A DNA stretch of 64,000 bases from Leptospira sp. (GCA_027533185.1 JAPZTS010000016.1:62001-126000), one strand, 5' to 3'; shown: positions 53,548 to 63,511, numbered from the stretch's first letter. Program-made: numbers and translations. Notes: generated by a model from the letters alone, not told the origin.

Positions 53548-53709
53548 TTAGACTTTTGCTTCCTTGTGGTCGGTATGAGCTTTGCAATATTTGCAATATT
53601 TTTTAGTCAAAAGTTTTTCAGACTTCGTTTTTTTGTTCTTCGTCTGGAAGTAGTTTGACCGCCCAGGCACAGCACAAGGCACACAGGTTAGTTTTATGAC
53701 TTCTCTCAT
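53548..53709 (-). CDS. rpmG: 50S ribosomal protein L33
   Basis: 53 residues, too short for many gene finders. The translation begins MREVIKLTC and has the L33 core NYFQTKNKKTKSEKLLTKKYCKY. Two CxxC pairs (C9/C12 and C39/C42) form the zinc ribbon, so this is the zinc-binding (C+) form. It is a structural protein of the large ribosomal subunit near the E site. The DksA-like gene follows after eight bases. The upstream 48 bases contain an 18-bp dyad. Confidence 0.93.
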   Translation of the reverse strand: MREVIKLTCVPCAVPGRSNYFQTKNKKTKSEKLLTKKYCKYCKAHTDHKEAKV

Positions 53710-53717
53710 AATTTATG

Positions 53718-53735
53718 CCATGACGTACCGCATGG
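53718..53735. promoter_or_regulatory. CCATG-GTAC-CATGG dyad upstream of rpmG
   Basis: CCATG, two bases, GTAC, two bases, CATGG form a symmetrical 18-base element nine bases before the rpmG start codon on the minus strand. It could be a repressor site or an RNA hairpin in the leader. A TTGACT hexamer lies just upstream of it on the minus strand. Confidence 0.4.
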
Positions 53736-53757
53736 TTATATAGTCAAGAAGCAAACC

Positions 53758-54684
53758 CTATTTTTCTCTACGAACTCGAAAATAGGAAGCAAAAACGCTA
53801 CCAATCAAAGAATGCGTGAGACTAGATACGGCACTGGGAATCGCGGTAGATGGATCCAAAAAATGAGTCCTTGCGAGCACCGCTCCAAGTCCTGAATTTT
53901 GCATCCCTACTTCGATAGAAATTGTTTTGGTAATCGATTGATTTTTAGTCAGAATCCAAGTAAACAGCCCACCCAATCCAAACCCGCCTATGTGTAAAAA
54001 AAATACGGATAGGAAGACCGAAGGAGCTGCGGCCAAAATTACATGTTTCCCTTGAGAGAGAATGGAACCAACAATCAATGTAATGAGAACAACGGAGATG
54101 GCAGGCGAAATTTTTACGATCTCCTTCGATACATTTGGAGACCATTTTTTGATCATTAGCCCTAAGCTAACGGGGATTAGAATGACCAAAAATGTGGTTT
54201 GGATAAGTCCAAAAGAGTCCACTTCTGTTCGATTCCCAACCAAAATGGATACTAATAAGGGAGTCATAACTATGCCTAGGATGGTTGAAACTGTCGTGAG
54301 AGTTACGCTGAGAGCTAAATCCGCACGAGCAAGATAGGCAATTACATTGGATGCCGTTCCTCCCGGACAAGCTGAAACCAAAATCAAACCTATCGCAAAA
54401 CTCTCAGGCAAAGAAAAGACCTTCCCCAAAAGATAGCCAAGGCCTGGCATAATAGTAAATTGCAAAACTGTTCCAAGAATTACTGGAATTGGTTTTTGGA
54501 AAACATAGGAAAAATCCTTAGCCTCTAAGGTTAATCCCATGCCTAACATAATTCCGCCTAGGCTAAATGTGATCCAGGGACCTTTAAACCAGAACAACAT
54601 GTTTGGAAAAGCGAAGGCGAGTCCTGATCCTAAAAGTAGAATGACAGGGAAAGCCCGAACAAATCGTTCCAAGTATTTTGACAT
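53758..54684 (-). CDS. Bile acid:sodium symporter (BASS) family transporter
   Basis: 308 residues with about nine to ten hydrophobic segments. GGIMLGMGLTLEAKDF, VSACPGGTASNVIAYLARADLALSV and GMQNSGLGAVLA are the conserved blocks of COG0385. In bacteria the family carries pantoate, pyruvate, bile acids or other organic anions with sodium. The substrate is not deducible. It lies two bases after the aminotransferase gene and is probably co-transcribed. Confidence 0.85.
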   Translation of the reverse strand: MSKYLERFVRAFPVILLLGSGLAFAFPNMLFWFKGPWITFSLGGIMLGMGLTLEAKDFSYVFQKPIPVILGTVLQFTIMPGLGYLLGKVFSLPESFAIGLILVSACPGGTASNVIAYLARADLALSVTLTTVSTILGIVMTPLLVSILVGNRTEVDSFGLIQTTFLVILIPVSLGLMIKKWSPNVSKEIVKISPAISVVLITLIVGSILSQGKHVILAAAPSVFLSVFFLHIGGFGLGGLFTWILTKNQSITKTISIEVGMQNSGLGAVLARTHFLDPSTAIPSAVSSLTHSLIGSVFASYFRVRREK

Positions 54685-54686
54685 TT

Positions 54687-55880
54687 TTACTTTTCCAAAA
54701 ACTCTTGGAGATAGGATTCTAGTTTTTTTATGTGGTGTTCTTCTATTGCGATATGCGGTGCTAAGCGGAGACGTCCTAATCGAACAGCCGTTATTACTTG
54801 TTTTTTCTTTAAAAACATTTGAAGAACTTCTGGTTGGAATTCTCTTCCGCTTTTGTAACCTTTGATTGCTAAAATACCTGTACGTATGGACTCGTGAGGA
54901 TCAGTCTCTAAAACAAATCCTAAAGAATGCAACATATCACTGAGTTTTCCTGCAATTTCAAAGATTCTTTTTTGAACTCTATCAAATCCCAATGATTTGA
55001 GCATGTGGAGCGATGCCAGAAAATAAATCCAATCGTTAAAATTGGATGTACTTTGCTCAAACTGATCTGCGGCAGGTTTCCATTCATCTCGGTAGGGAAA
55101 ATAATTAGAATCATTTACCACACTTGCTTGACCCTTAAAAATCAGCTGGAAGTCCTTTGACCATTCCTTTGAAATATAGATAACACCAAGACCCAAAGGA
55201 CCAAGTAACCACTTCCAGGCGGCAAATGCACAAAAGTCAACTTTTACTCTAGAAAAATCCATTTCCACATGGCCAACCGATTGGCTTCCGTCGACAACTA
55301 ACTTGGTTCCAAACTGCTCACAAATCTGAGAGACTGTGTTCAAATCAAATACAACACCAGTACACCAATGGACTGGAGAAAAGGAGAAAAGGTAAACGTC
55401 CCCTTTACTCAATTCTCTTCGCAAATTTTCATAAAATTCATCTGGCGAATTTCCAATACTTACAAATCCTAATGTTACATTCTTTTTAGTCCAATGCTCC
55501 CATGGATAGACATTGCTAGGATATTCGTTTTCTAAAACGAGGATACGTTTCCCAGAAGGAATCGAAATGCTATGGGAATAAAGATTCATCCCCTCACTAG
55601 TGTTATGTACAATCCCGATTTCTTCTGGTGAGCATTTCAAAATTTCCGAAATGTAATTTCGAATATTTAATTTGATCTGCGGTTCGGAGAAACTTGGATT
55701 GAAAATTCCAAATTTTGAATATTCTTCAAGGTAGAGATTGATACATTTGATCGTATACAAGGAAACTGGAGTTGTGCCGCAATAATTCAGCCAAATACCT
55801 TCCACTGGAAATTGTTCTGAAATACCTTTCCAATTCGGGTAATCAGGGAATGAGGGAAAAAAACTAAGCGAGTTTGACAT
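54687..55880 (-). CDS. Class V aminotransferase-fold PLP enzyme
   Basis: 397 residues. The PLP lysine is in FAAWKWLLGPLGLG, and the preceding VDGSQSVGHVEMDF supplies the Asp and His that hold the cofactor, as in the cysteine desulfurase/kynureninase-like branch. IGIVHNTSEGMNLY is the phosphate-binding part. There is no NifS-type catalytic cysteine loop that I can identify near the end, so it may be an aminotransferase, lyase or epimerase. Operon with the BASS transporter. Confidence 0.8.
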   Translation of the reverse strand: MSNSLSFFPSFPDYPNWKGISEQFPVEGIWLNYCGTTPVSLYTIKCINLYLEEYSKFGIFNPSFSEPQIKLNIRNYISEILKCSPEEIGIVHNTSEGMNLYSHSISIPSGKRILVLENEYPSNVYPWEHWTKKNVTLGFVSIGNSPDEFYENLRRELSKGDVYLFSFSPVHWCTGVVFDLNTVSQICEQFGTKLVVDGSQSVGHVEMDFSRVKVDFCAFAAWKWLLGPLGLGVIYISKEWSKDFQLIFKGQASVVNDSNYFPYRDEWKPAADQFEQSTSNFNDWIYFLASLHMLKSLGFDRVQKRIFEIAGKLSDMLHSLGFVLETDPHESIRTGILAIKGYKSGREFQPEVLQMFLKKKQVITAVRLGRLRLAPHIAIEEHHIKKLESYLQEFLEK

Positions 55881-55937
55881 GCATTTTTAGAAATATCTGA
55901 AGCGACAGAGGAGAAAAGTAAAAAAAAATGGGAGAAA

Positions 55938-57068
55938 GTGCAGAGTTCCGAAATACTCCTTTCTAGATCCGCCTTAAACCACAATATCGCATTCTTTCGC
56001 AAACTTGTTGGTCCTAAAACCAAATTTGTTGCCGTCGTTAAATCCAATGCATATGGACATGGTCTAATCCCCGTCGCTTCGATTGCTTTAGATTCTGGTG
56101 CAGACATCCTTGGAGTCAATTCTTTAGAAGAAGCCATGATTCTTAGAGATCATTTTCCCAAAGCCACCATTCTCATTATGGGAAGTATCCCCAAATTACA
56201 GGCTAGATATCGGGAATTAGAGGATGAAAATTTCTGGGTTCTCGTTTCACGAATCGAAGAAATCAAAATTATTTCTACCTTAAAACATCGTCCAAAGATC
56301 CATATAAAAATTGACACTGGTATGTCTCGGCTAGGTGCCTCTATGGATTCGGTAGAAGAATTGGCGAAAGAAATTAAGTTCTTAAAACTACCGTTAGATG
56401 GAATAGCAACTCACTTTGCAAGTACGGAAGATTTTACAGAGCATTCCTATTCAATGAAACAGCTTGAAAAGTTTGAGTCTGCTATTGAAACGTTCAAACG
56501 ATTTGGTTTTATAGATCTGATTCGCCACTGTGCCTCTTCTGCTTCTGCTATGCTCTTTTCCGAGGCAAGGATGGATTTGGTCCGGGTGGGAATTTCTCTA
56601 TATGGACTCTGGCCAAGTCTCGAAACAAAACTTTCTCTTTCGCAAATGAAAAAAGAAATTGGAAGTTTAAAGCCAGCTCTGACTTGGAAGACAAAAATCC
56701 AACACATTCAAAATCTTCCACAAGGAACTTTTGTTGGATATGGTTCCACCTATAAAACAACTCATCCCACAAAACTTGCAGTTGTCCCAGTTGGATATTA
56801 CGAAGGATTAGACCGAAAGCTTTCTAACCAAGGTTATATGCTCATCCATGGAGAAAGAGCTAAAATCTTAGGTAGAATTTGTATGAATATGACAATGCTC
56901 GATATAACAAATATCCCTGATGCAAAACTGGGCGATGAGGTCGTCGTTTTAGGAAACTCAGGGAATGAATGGATTACCGCTGATGACCACGCAAACTGGG
57001 CAAATACAATAAATTATGAAATTGTAACAAAAATTTTAAGTCTTTTCCCGAGAACCATAGTAGACTAG
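55938..57068 (+). CDS. alr: Alanine racemase
   Basis: 376 residues from a GTG. The PLP lysine is K35 in FVAVVKSNAYGHG, and the catalytic tyrosine is in FVGYGSTYKT. KIHIKIDTGMSRLG, GRICMNMTMLDIT and the barrel/beta-domain lengths are normal. It makes D-alanine for peptidoglycan. The start is divergent from the aminotransferase gene. The hydrolase gene follows nine bases after the stop, so an operon is likely. Confidence 0.93.
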   Translation: MQSSEILLSRSALNHNIAFFRKLVGPKTKFVAVVKSNAYGHGLIPVASIALDSGADILGVNSLEEAMILRDHFPKATILIMGSIPKLQARYRELEDENFWVLVSRIEEIKIISTLKHRPKIHIKIDTGMSRLGASMDSVEELAKEIKFLKLPLDGIATHFASTEDFTEHSYSMKQLEKFESAIETFKRFGFIDLIRHCASSASAMLFSEARMDLVRVGISLYGLWPSLETKLSLSQMKKEIGSLKPALTWKTKIQHIQNLPQGTFVGYGSTYKTTHPTKLAVVPVGYYEGLDRKLSNQGYMLIHGERAKILGRICMNMTMLDITNIPDAKLGDEVVVLGNSGNEWITADDHANWANTINYEIVTKILSLFPRTIVD

Positions 57069-57076
57069 AGGACATT

Positions 57077-57970
57077 ATGTTTGTGCGACAAACCTTTGCT
57101 TGGAAAAATCACCATTTAACTTATGTAAAACATCCGAGTCTAAATCCGAAATCGAAGGAAAAGATAGTCCTAATTGGAGGCTGGTGTTCTGCGGCAGGTT
57201 ATTGGGCCTTAAATATTCCATTTTTTCAACAATTTGGAGATGTCATTGAACTTGACTTAGTTGGTCATTATCCTGCTGAGATATTGGACCAAAAAAAAGC
57301 CCTAAGTTTACAAGACTTTCTTGACGTGCAAGCGAATGCAGTGTGGGCGTCCGCCGGAGAGAAAGACATTACCTTAGTCGGACATTCAACAGGGGGCATG
57401 GCCGTCCTTGCCATCGCAGCACTTTTCCCTGAGAGGATTAAACAAGTGATCTCGATCGCTCCTTTCGTACATGGACCTGTCCGCCACCCTCTCAAACTCG
57501 GAGTGATTGGACTGAGGATGAATTTGGGATCTGTATTCGATTTTGGATTCCGTGTAGGACGTTCCCTCCCTAAATCTCTTGAAATTGGTTTTTCGTATGG
57601 AGTATATGATTCCAAAGAGTTTCACGAAAGGGATGAGATTCAAAAGTTTTTGGAAGAATACAATCCACAATTTGAATGTTTGAACCCAAGAAATATTTTG
57701 ATGATTCTGGAAATGTTAGATCGAACCGATATCCGCCCTATTGTTTTTGGGAACAAGGTTCCCACCCTCATCTTGCGAGGGGAAGAGGATCCCGTAATAC
57801 TAGGGAAGGACGTACAAGAGTTGGAAAGAACCACTCCCAATGTGAAAGCAATACTCTTTTCTGAATGCGGACATTTTGTCCATTTGGAGAAAAAATTTGC
57901 GGCAGAAAAAGTGATGAAAGACTTTTTACTTTCAAAGAAAAATAACCCAAGTAAAAAATCTTTTTTTTGA
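57077..57970 (+). CDS. Alpha/beta hydrolase
   Basis: 297 residues. The oxyanion block is LIGGWCSAAGYW, the nucleophile is in VGHSTGGMAV, the acid in RGEEDPVI, and the histidine in CGHFVHLE. A lid of about 70 residues follows the nucleophile. No signal peptide. The ATG at 57077 has GAGG six bases upstream. Substrate unknown; the fold includes lipases, haloperoxidases and C-C hydrolases. Co-transcription with alr is likely. Confidence 0.8.
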   Translation: MFVRQTFAWKNHHLTYVKHPSLNPKSKEKIVLIGGWCSAAGYWALNIPFFQQFGDVIELDLVGHYPAEILDQKKALSLQDFLDVQANAVWASAGEKDITLVGHSTGGMAVLAIAALFPERIKQVISIAPFVHGPVRHPLKLGVIGLRMNLGSVFDFGFRVGRSLPKSLEIGFSYGVYDSKEFHERDEIQKFLEEYNPQFECLNPRNILMILEMLDRTDIRPIVFGNKVPTLILRGEEDPVILGKDVQELERTTPNVKAILFSECGHFVHLEKKFAAEKVMKDFLLSKKNNPSKKSFF

Positions 57971-57978
57971 CTGAAGAT

Positions 57979-58788
57979 TTAGAACAACCGATGTTCCAAA
58001 CTCGGAAGTGATTTCCTCTTCTCCAAAAGTTCCTCTAAATTGATTTCGGCAATCGCATAACCAGGATTAGTCCCTGCATCCGCTAATACTTCACCCCAGG
58101 GAGATACAATCATCGAATGGCCATATGTCTTCCGTTTTCCATGCGGATCATGGATTCCAGTTTGTCCTGGTGCGATTACGTACATCAAATTTTCAATGGC
58201 GCGGGCCCGAAGTAGAACTTCCCAGTGGGCGACTCCTGTGGGGACAGTAAAGGCAGCCGGTAAAAAACAAATCTCGACTCCGTCTTTTGAGAGCGAACGA
58301 AACAATTCTGGGAAACGAATATCATAGCAGATTGCTGAGGAGAGCTTTCCCAATTCGGTAGGCACAACTTGTGGTAAGACACCACCGCTTTCCGTTCCCC
58401 GAGATTCACTGTAGCTAAATCCATCTCCAACAATCGCATTGAAAAGATGAGCCTTGTGGTAACGAAAGATCTCCTTTCCTTGAGAGTCAAAAATTACGGC
58501 TGTATTGAAGACCTTACCATTCCCTGCTGTTGTTGGAAATCCACCACCTAAAAGATAGATTCCGCAATCCTTTGCAGTTTCTCTAAGAAAGGAAAACGTC
58601 TCATTCTCAATTTGACCGAGGAGTTGTTTTTTTTCTTCCTCACTTCCCATAAAGGAAAAATTTTCAGGAAGTGCGATGACTTTCGCACCCGCTTCTGCCG
58701 CTCTCTCGACAAACTGCCGGCAAAGAGTTAGGTTATTTATTACCCTGGCCGTACTTGTGACTTGCACTACAGCTGCTTTATATTTCAT
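57979..58788 (-). CDS. Carbon-nitrogen hydrolase (nitrilase superfamily, Nit1-like)
   Basis: 269 residues from the ATG at 58788 (an ATG at 58794 is possible). The Glu-Lys-Cys triad is visible: Glu in IALPENFSF, Lys in YHKAHLF, and Cys in SSAICYDIRFPELF. This branch is closest to the Nit/YbeM enzymes that remove deaminated glutathione. LPAAFTVPTGVAHWEVLLRARAIEN is also typical. It is head-to-head with argB, 20 bases apart. Confidence 0.85.
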   Translation of the reverse strand: MKYKAAVVQVTSTARVINNLTLCRQFVERAAEAGAKVIALPENFSFMGSEEEKKQLLGQIENETFSFLRETAKDCGIYLLGGGFPTTAGNGKVFNTAVIFDSQGKEIFRYHKAHLFNAIVGDGFSYSESRGTESGGVLPQVVPTELGKLSSAICYDIRFPELFRSLSKDGVEICFLPAAFTVPTGVAHWEVLLRARAIENLMYVIAPGQTGIHDPHGKRKTYGHSMIVSPWGEVLADAGTNPGYAIAEINLEELLEKRKSLPSLEHRLF

Positions 58789-58808
58789 TATCATAAATGA
58801 GATCCTAT

Positions 58809-59687
58809 ATGAACCAGCAAAATGAAAAAATCAACCACATCTTAGAGGCTCTTCCGTATCTGATCAAATATTCTGGTAAGACAATTGTGATCAAGTATGG
58901 TGGTGCGGCAATGGTCGAAGAGGAATTAAAAAGTTCCTTTGCAGAAGATATTGTTCTCTTAAAATACCTGGGAATCAATCCCGTAGTTGTACATGGCGGT
59001 GGACCCGAAATCAACTCACTAATCAAATCACTCAATCTAAAAACTGAATTCATTCGCGGACATCGTGTTACCGATGAACCAACGATGGAAGTAGTTGAGA
59101 TGGTACTCACAGGTAAGGTGAACAAACAGATCGTTTCCCTCATCCAAGAAAAAGGCGGAAAACCTGTTGGACTTTCTGGCAAAGATGGCGGACTCGCATT
59201 TGCGGAAAAATACCTTTTGGAAGTTGAAGGCGAAGACGGAAAGTTCACAAAAATGGATCTTGGACTTGTAGGTCAGATAACGATGGTTGATCCAACAATT
59301 CTATTTACTTTGCAAAAAGAAGGCTTCATTCCAATAATCTCGCCAGTAGCAGTTTCTAAAGAAGGCCAAACATTAAATATCAACGCTGACACGATGGCAG
59401 GTGCTATTGCAGAAGCGCTACATGCAGACAAACTCATTCTGCTTACGGATACTCCAGGTATTCTTATCGAAGGCAAACTGGTTACTGGTTTAAAAAAAGC
59501 AGATATCCAAGGGTATATTAAAACTGGACAGATCTCTGGTGGCATGATACCAAAAGTAGAGTGTTGTCTCACCGCCATTGAAGCAGGTGTCAAACGTGCC
59601 CATATCATCGATGGTCGAGTACAACACTCCGTACTCATAGAAATCTTAACTGACCAAGGGATTGGGAGTTTAATCGAACAAGGATAG
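58809..59687 (+). CDS. argB: Acetylglutamate kinase
   Basis: 292 residues from the ATG at 58809, with a GAGAT site about eight bases upstream; an ATG at 58797 adds four residues. [10 protein letters not shown] is the phosphate-binding start, [10 protein letters not shown] and the C-terminal block [20 protein letters not shown] are specific to ArgB. It catalyses the second step of arginine biosynthesis. The GAF/PP2C gene follows seven bases after the stop, an odd partner for a biosynthetic gene. Confidence 0.95.
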   Translation: MNQQNEKINHILEALPYLIKYSGKTIVIKYGGAAMVEEELKSSFAEDIVLLKYLGINPVVVHGGGPEINSLIKSLNLKTEFIRGHRVTDEPTMEVVEMVLTGKVNKQIVSLIQEKGGKPVGLSGKDGGLAFAEKYLLEVEGEDGKFTKMDLGLVGQITMVDPTILFTLQKEGFIPIISPVAVSKEGQTLNINADTMAGAIAEALHADKLILLTDTPGILIEGKLVTGLKKADIQGYIKTGQISGGMIPKVECCLTAIEAGVKRAHIIDGRVQHSVLIEILTDQGIGSLIEQG

Positions 59688-59693
59688 ATTCGA

Positions 59694-61439
59694 ATGCCAA
59701 CAAAAGTTCTTACATTAAGTTTGATTTCAGATATAACAAGTAGGATCAATTCTACTGAGGATCTGGAAACCCTACTCAGCGAGATCATGGGGATTACTAG
59801 GGATGTATTACAAACGGAAGGATCCTCCCTACTCCTGTATGATAAAGAACTTGATGCCTTGGTCTTTAACACCACAAGCGGCCTTAAGGAGGAATCTTTA
59901 GCTCACCTAACAGTTCCTAGAGGGAAAGGAATTGCCGGAATGGTTCTCGAAACTCTCCAAACCGAAATTGTCAATGATGCTGCAAACGATTCTAGAGTCT
60001 TTAAAGCCATAGATCAAAAGGTTGGATATGTTACTCGAAACCTAATTTGTGTGCCAATGATCACTCAAGGTGAGGTCTTAGGAGTTCTGGAAGCGGTGAA
60101 CTCAATGGACGGCAGAGATTTTAATGATAAGGATATTAAAATTCTAAAATATCTTTCTAATTTAGCTGGCATTGCTGTTCGGAATCGACTTCTCATCGAT
60201 AATTTAAATTTAAGAGCCAATGAATTAAACTGTCTCTATCAAATTTCTCAAGCACTCGCCAATATCCAAAACTCAGAAGAATTTATGGATCTGGCAGTTA
60301 AAACGATCTCAGAAGTTTTGCAAGTAGATCGTGTTTCACTCAATTTTGAGCGAATTGAAAAAAAAGGATTACCCAGAGCAAAATCGAAAGGATTTTCTGA
60401 TCAGTTGTTAGATGATGATGTGCAGAGTATTCTTTTTGCTGATAAAGCAGATTGGATGTACAAAGGCTTTAAAATCATTTCCTCTAACTCTCCGCAAGGT
60501 CTCCTACTCACGCAAAAGAATCTTTTCCAACACAGTATGATCTTGCTTCCAATTCTGAAAAATAAAGTTTGGCTCGGATCGCTATGTGTCTCAGATAAAA
60601 CAACTAGAACTAGATTTGATGAGATGGATATCAAAATCCTTCGAACACTCTCTAACCAAGTTGGAGAAGCTTATACAGCTCTACAAGTAAAGATCCAAAG
60701 CGAAAGACTCAAAAATATCGATCGGGATATGCAAGTTGCCGCGATGATCCAAAAACACTCGTTACCTGTAATACCTAAGCAGTATTCTTTACTCGAGTTC
60801 GATACATACTACCAAGCGTCCCGGGAAATTGGCGGAGACTTTTATGACATGGTCGTTCACGGTAAAGATGAAGTTTCTGTAATCATAGCCGATGTTTCTG
60901 GCAAAGGAACACCAGCTGCTCTATTCATGGAACTTTCCAAGACAGTTTTGCAACAAGAAGTAGGCAAGACTACTTCAACCAAGGAAGCTTTAACGCGTGC
61001 AAACGAAACGATTCTTGATAAATCTGGTTTTTTAATGTTTGTGACAGCTATGCTTGTTCGAATCAATATGTCGAAGAAGGAACTTACTTTCTCTTCCGCC
61101 GGTCACAATATGCAATTTCTTTACCGAAAAAAATTGCACAAAATTGAACATCTTTCTGGCAAAGGCCAGCCAATGGGGATTTCAAAAGCTGAATTCTCTG
61201 AACACACTGTAACATATGATCCTGGAGATGTGATAGTTTTATATACTGATGGTGTAACAGAAGCGATGAATACGAGGGAAGAACTTTTTGGTGATGATCG
61301 ATTTGAAGCGGCAGTTCTTTCGCATATTGCGGAACCGCCAGAAGCAATTCGAACATCCATACTTCAAAAAGTAACCGAATTTATTGGAGATGCTGAGCCA
61401 CATGATGACATTTCCTTATTTATCATTCGTCTAAATTGA
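59694..61439 (+). CDS. GAF-GAF-SpoIIE (PP2C) phosphatase
   Basis: 581 residues. Two GAF domains (about residues 5-165 and 180-335) are followed by a short coiled coil and a SpoIIE/RsbU-type phosphatase (GGDFYDMVV, IADVSGKGTPAALF, SSAGHNMQF, LYTDGVTEA, PHDDISLF) with its metal-binding aspartates. GAF domains may bind a cyclic nucleotide or another ligand. It is a regulator of partner switching and possibly a target of the cAMP made by cyclases. No transmembrane segment. It lies downstream of argB and upstream of the coiled-coil gene. Confidence 0.87.
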   Translation: MPTKVLTLSLISDITSRINSTEDLETLLSEIMGITRDVLQTEGSSLLLYDKELDALVFNTTSGLKEESLAHLTVPRGKGIAGMVLETLQTEIVNDAANDSRVFKAIDQKVGYVTRNLICVPMITQGEVLGVLEAVNSMDGRDFNDKDIKILKYLSNLAGIAVRNRLLIDNLNLRANELNCLYQISQALANIQNSEEFMDLAVKTISEVLQVDRVSLNFERIEKKGLPRAKSKGFSDQLLDDDVQSILFADKADWMYKGFKIISSNSPQGLLLTQKNLFQHSMILLPILKNKVWLGSLCVSDKTTRTRFDEMDIKILRTLSNQVGEAYTALQVKIQSERLKNIDRDMQVAAMIQKHSLPVIPKQYSLLEFDTYYQASREIGGDFYDMVVHGKDEVSVIIADVSGKGTPAALFMELSKTVLQQEVGKTTSTKEALTRANETILDKSGFLMFVTAMLVRINMSKKELTFSSAGHNMQFLYRKKLHKIEHLSGKGQPMGISKAEFSEHTVTYDPGDVIVLYTDGVTEAMNTREELFGDDRFEAAVLSHIAEPPEAIRTSILQKVTEFIGDAEPHDDISLFIIRLN

Positions 61440-61451
61440 TGAGGGTTATTT

Positions 61452-62042
61452 ATGCGAAGATTTTTATATTCGATTGCAGTTACCTTACAACTTGATAAAT
61501 TCCAAAAGGCAATGATCGATGCAGTTGTAGATACACGCGTAAAGAATGCGTTATTGGCTTCTGATAAGCTTAGAAAAGAGCAGGACAAACTCCGAGAGAA
61601 AGAATTCAAGAAAAAAATAGAAGACCTCGAAAAATCACATACCGCGAGTTTTGAACATTACAAACTAGAAACAGAAAATTTAATCCATACCTTCAAAAAT
61701 CAAATACTTCTAGAAAAACGCGAAGTTTTCAAAGAACGTCAGATTGTAAAAGAAATGCAAAGACAGGCAATGATCCGAGATAATCGTTTCCAACATTATA
61801 TCTTGCGCTTTAAAGAAATTCTATTTGTGAATAAAAAAGTTGTCGAATCAATTCAAAACTTGGTAAAAGTAGAATCAAGCATCGAAGATCTGTTATATGA
61901 GATCGATAACTATGATGAATCCAAATTTATAAAAAAACCTGAAGTCATCATAGATGGCGAATTTTTAGAGGAGTTGAATCAAAAAGAAGAAGAGATTCGA
62001 GACAATATTCTGAAGTTTCAAAAAAGAGTCGAAAACAGATAG
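61452..62042 (+). CDS. Coiled-coil protein of unknown function
   Basis: 196 residues. Residues 30-115 are highly charged and predicted coiled coil (SDKLRKEQDKLREKEFKKKIEDLEK), and the end has EELNQKEEEIRDNILKFQKRVEN. There is no signal peptide or known domain. A GAGG site precedes the ATG by about eight bases. It follows the GAF/PP2C gene by 12 bases and may be its partner or regulator (inference). I do not recognise a family. Confidence 0.6.
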   Translation: MRRFLYSIAVTLQLDKFQKAMIDAVVDTRVKNALLASDKLRKEQDKLREKEFKKKIEDLEKSHTASFEHYKLETENLIHTFKNQILLEKREVFKERQIVKEMQRQAMIRDNRFQHYILRFKEILFVNKKVVESIQNLVKVESSIEDLLYEIDNYDESKFIKKPEVIIDGEFLEELNQKEEEIRDNILKFQKRVENR

Positions 62043-62122
62043 AATATCGTTAAAGCCCTGTAAATCCATCTAAGATTTCTTGATAGTCAACATTTGGATA
62101 TTTGTTTGCGCCTCTTCCGAAA

Positions 62123-63427
62123 TTATTTCGCCTTCATCGAATTTGGCTGACCTGTCGAGGAAAGTAGAGCCCGCCACAGCGTACTCTTTTCTGGTCGAAG
62201 TACTTTTCGTTCGGCAATAGCTAGTGAAATAGGCATAACCGTAAATACATTATTCCAAATCCCTACTACACAACCAGTCCGCCCAGAAAATGCCGCATGT
62301 ACTGCGTTTTGCGCAAGAAAGCCACAGAACACAGAGTCCTCCGCATTGGCAGGCACAGATCTTATGATATAACTCGGGTCAATATATTTCAAGTTGACTG
62401 GTAGAGCCTCTTTATTAAAAAAATCGGTGATCTGGTCCTTTATGAAAATTCCAATATCAGCCAATTTTTTGTTACCTGATTTGTCCTTTTCTCCTTTGTC
62501 CTCAAAATATTTCTGTCCGGCACCTTCTGCAACAATTATGACCGCATGACCTCTTCTTTGGATTCGATCTTTTAAAATCGATAGAAACCCACCCTCACCT
62601 TCCAAATCAAAATCGGACTCAGGTATCAGCACAAAGTTTACATTCTTAGAAGCAAGTGCCGCATTTACAGCGATAAAACCAGAATGTCTTCCCATCAGTT
62701 TCACAAGTCCGATACCACGAGGGGCACCTTTCGCTTCCTCATGTGCACAATTAACAGCTTCTACCGCCTTACTAAAAGCAGTCGAAAAACCAAATGTTTT
62801 TTGAACATAGTTTATATCATTATCGATAGTTTTAGGAATCCCAACAATCGCAATATCTTCCTTCCTTTTCCGCACTTCTTCCTGGATGGCCTGAGCACCG
62901 CGAAGGGTTCCATCACCACCGATACAGAACAACATCTTAACTCCATACAAAAACAATGTGTCTACCATATCAGAGACTGTTTGATTTCCACGTGAGGAAC
63001 CAAGTATGGAACCACCGAAATTCATAATATGCGCAACTTTATCTGGAGTAAGTTCGATAGGTCGGTGCCCCGATTTTTTTACGAGACCTTCGTATCCAAA
63101 AGGAAAACCGAGAATTCGAGGAACTTTGTATCGATAGTGTAACTCCATCACCAAAGCGCGAATCACATCATTGATTCCTGGGCATAGTCCTCCACAGGTT
63201 ACAATGCCCGCCGTTACTTCTTCCGGCTTGAAATAGATCTTTTCCCTTGGGCCCGCCTGCTCAAAGAATACAGGGTTATTTTTCACAGTATCAATGGCAT
63301 CTTTTGGTCCAGAAAAAATAGTCTGGAATAAGACAACCGAATCATCGTCAGTCCAATAATCATAACCAGCTGGATTTTGGTAGGTACAAGGACCAAATCG
63401 TTCTACTTTCGTGTCTTTTTCGTTCAT
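62123..63427 (-). CDS. pfk: Phosphofructokinase, long group III type
   Basis: 434 residues, longer than E. coli Pfk[16 protein letters not shown] opens the phosphate-binding region. [12 protein letters not shown] (Gly instead of the Asp of pyrophosphate enzymes) favours ATP, and [12 protein letters not shown] has the Lys found in the eukaryote-like long forms. [15 protein letters not shown] is the fructose-6-phosphate site. It phosphorylates fructose-6-phosphate in glycolysis; ATP as donor is inferred from the GGDGT block. Transcribed towards the coiled-coil gene. Confidence 0.88.
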   Translation of the reverse strand: MNEKDTKVERFGPCTYQNPAGYDYWTDDDSVVLFQTIFSGPKDAIDTVKNNPVFFEQAGPREKIYFKPEEVTAGIVTCGGLCPGINDVIRALVMELHYRYKVPRILGFPFGYEGLVKKSGHRPIELTPDKVAHIMNFGGSILGSSRGNQTVSDMVDTLFLYGVKMLFCIGGDGTLRGAQAIQEEVRKRKEDIAIVGIPKTIDNDINYVQKTFGFSTAFSKAVEAVNCAHEEAKGAPRGIGLVKLMGRHSGFIAVNAALASKNVNFVLIPESDFDLEGEGGFLSILKDRIQRRGHAVIIVAEGAGQKYFEDKGEKDKSGNKKLADIGIFIKDQITDFFNKEALPVNLKYIDPSYIIRSVPANAEDSVFCGFLAQNAVHAAFSGRTGCVVGIWNNVFTVMPISLAIAERKVLRPEKSTLWRALLSSTGQPNSMKAK

Positions 63428-63495
63428 CTGCCCTCTTTATAACAAAAAAAAACCCGATGAAAAGCAAATTTCATTGTCAATTTAGGGAAAAATCG

Positions 63496-63509
63496 GTTAG
63501 AGTTCTAAC
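63496..63509. promoter_or_regulatory. Perfect GTTAGA-GT-TCTAAC dyad before the last gene
   Basis: A 14-base element with six-base arms ends two bases before the ATG at 63512. TTGTCA at 63474 lies about 17 bases upstream of TTAGAG, so the dyad may overlap a -10 element. It could be an operator, or a hairpin over the ribosome-binding site. Confidence 0.4.
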
Positions 63510-63511
63510 GA

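Noticed and set aside
59273..59875. 200-residue open frame antisense to argB and the GAF/PP2C gene
   Set aside because: It crosses two well-supported genes on the other strand and shows no domain or start signal.
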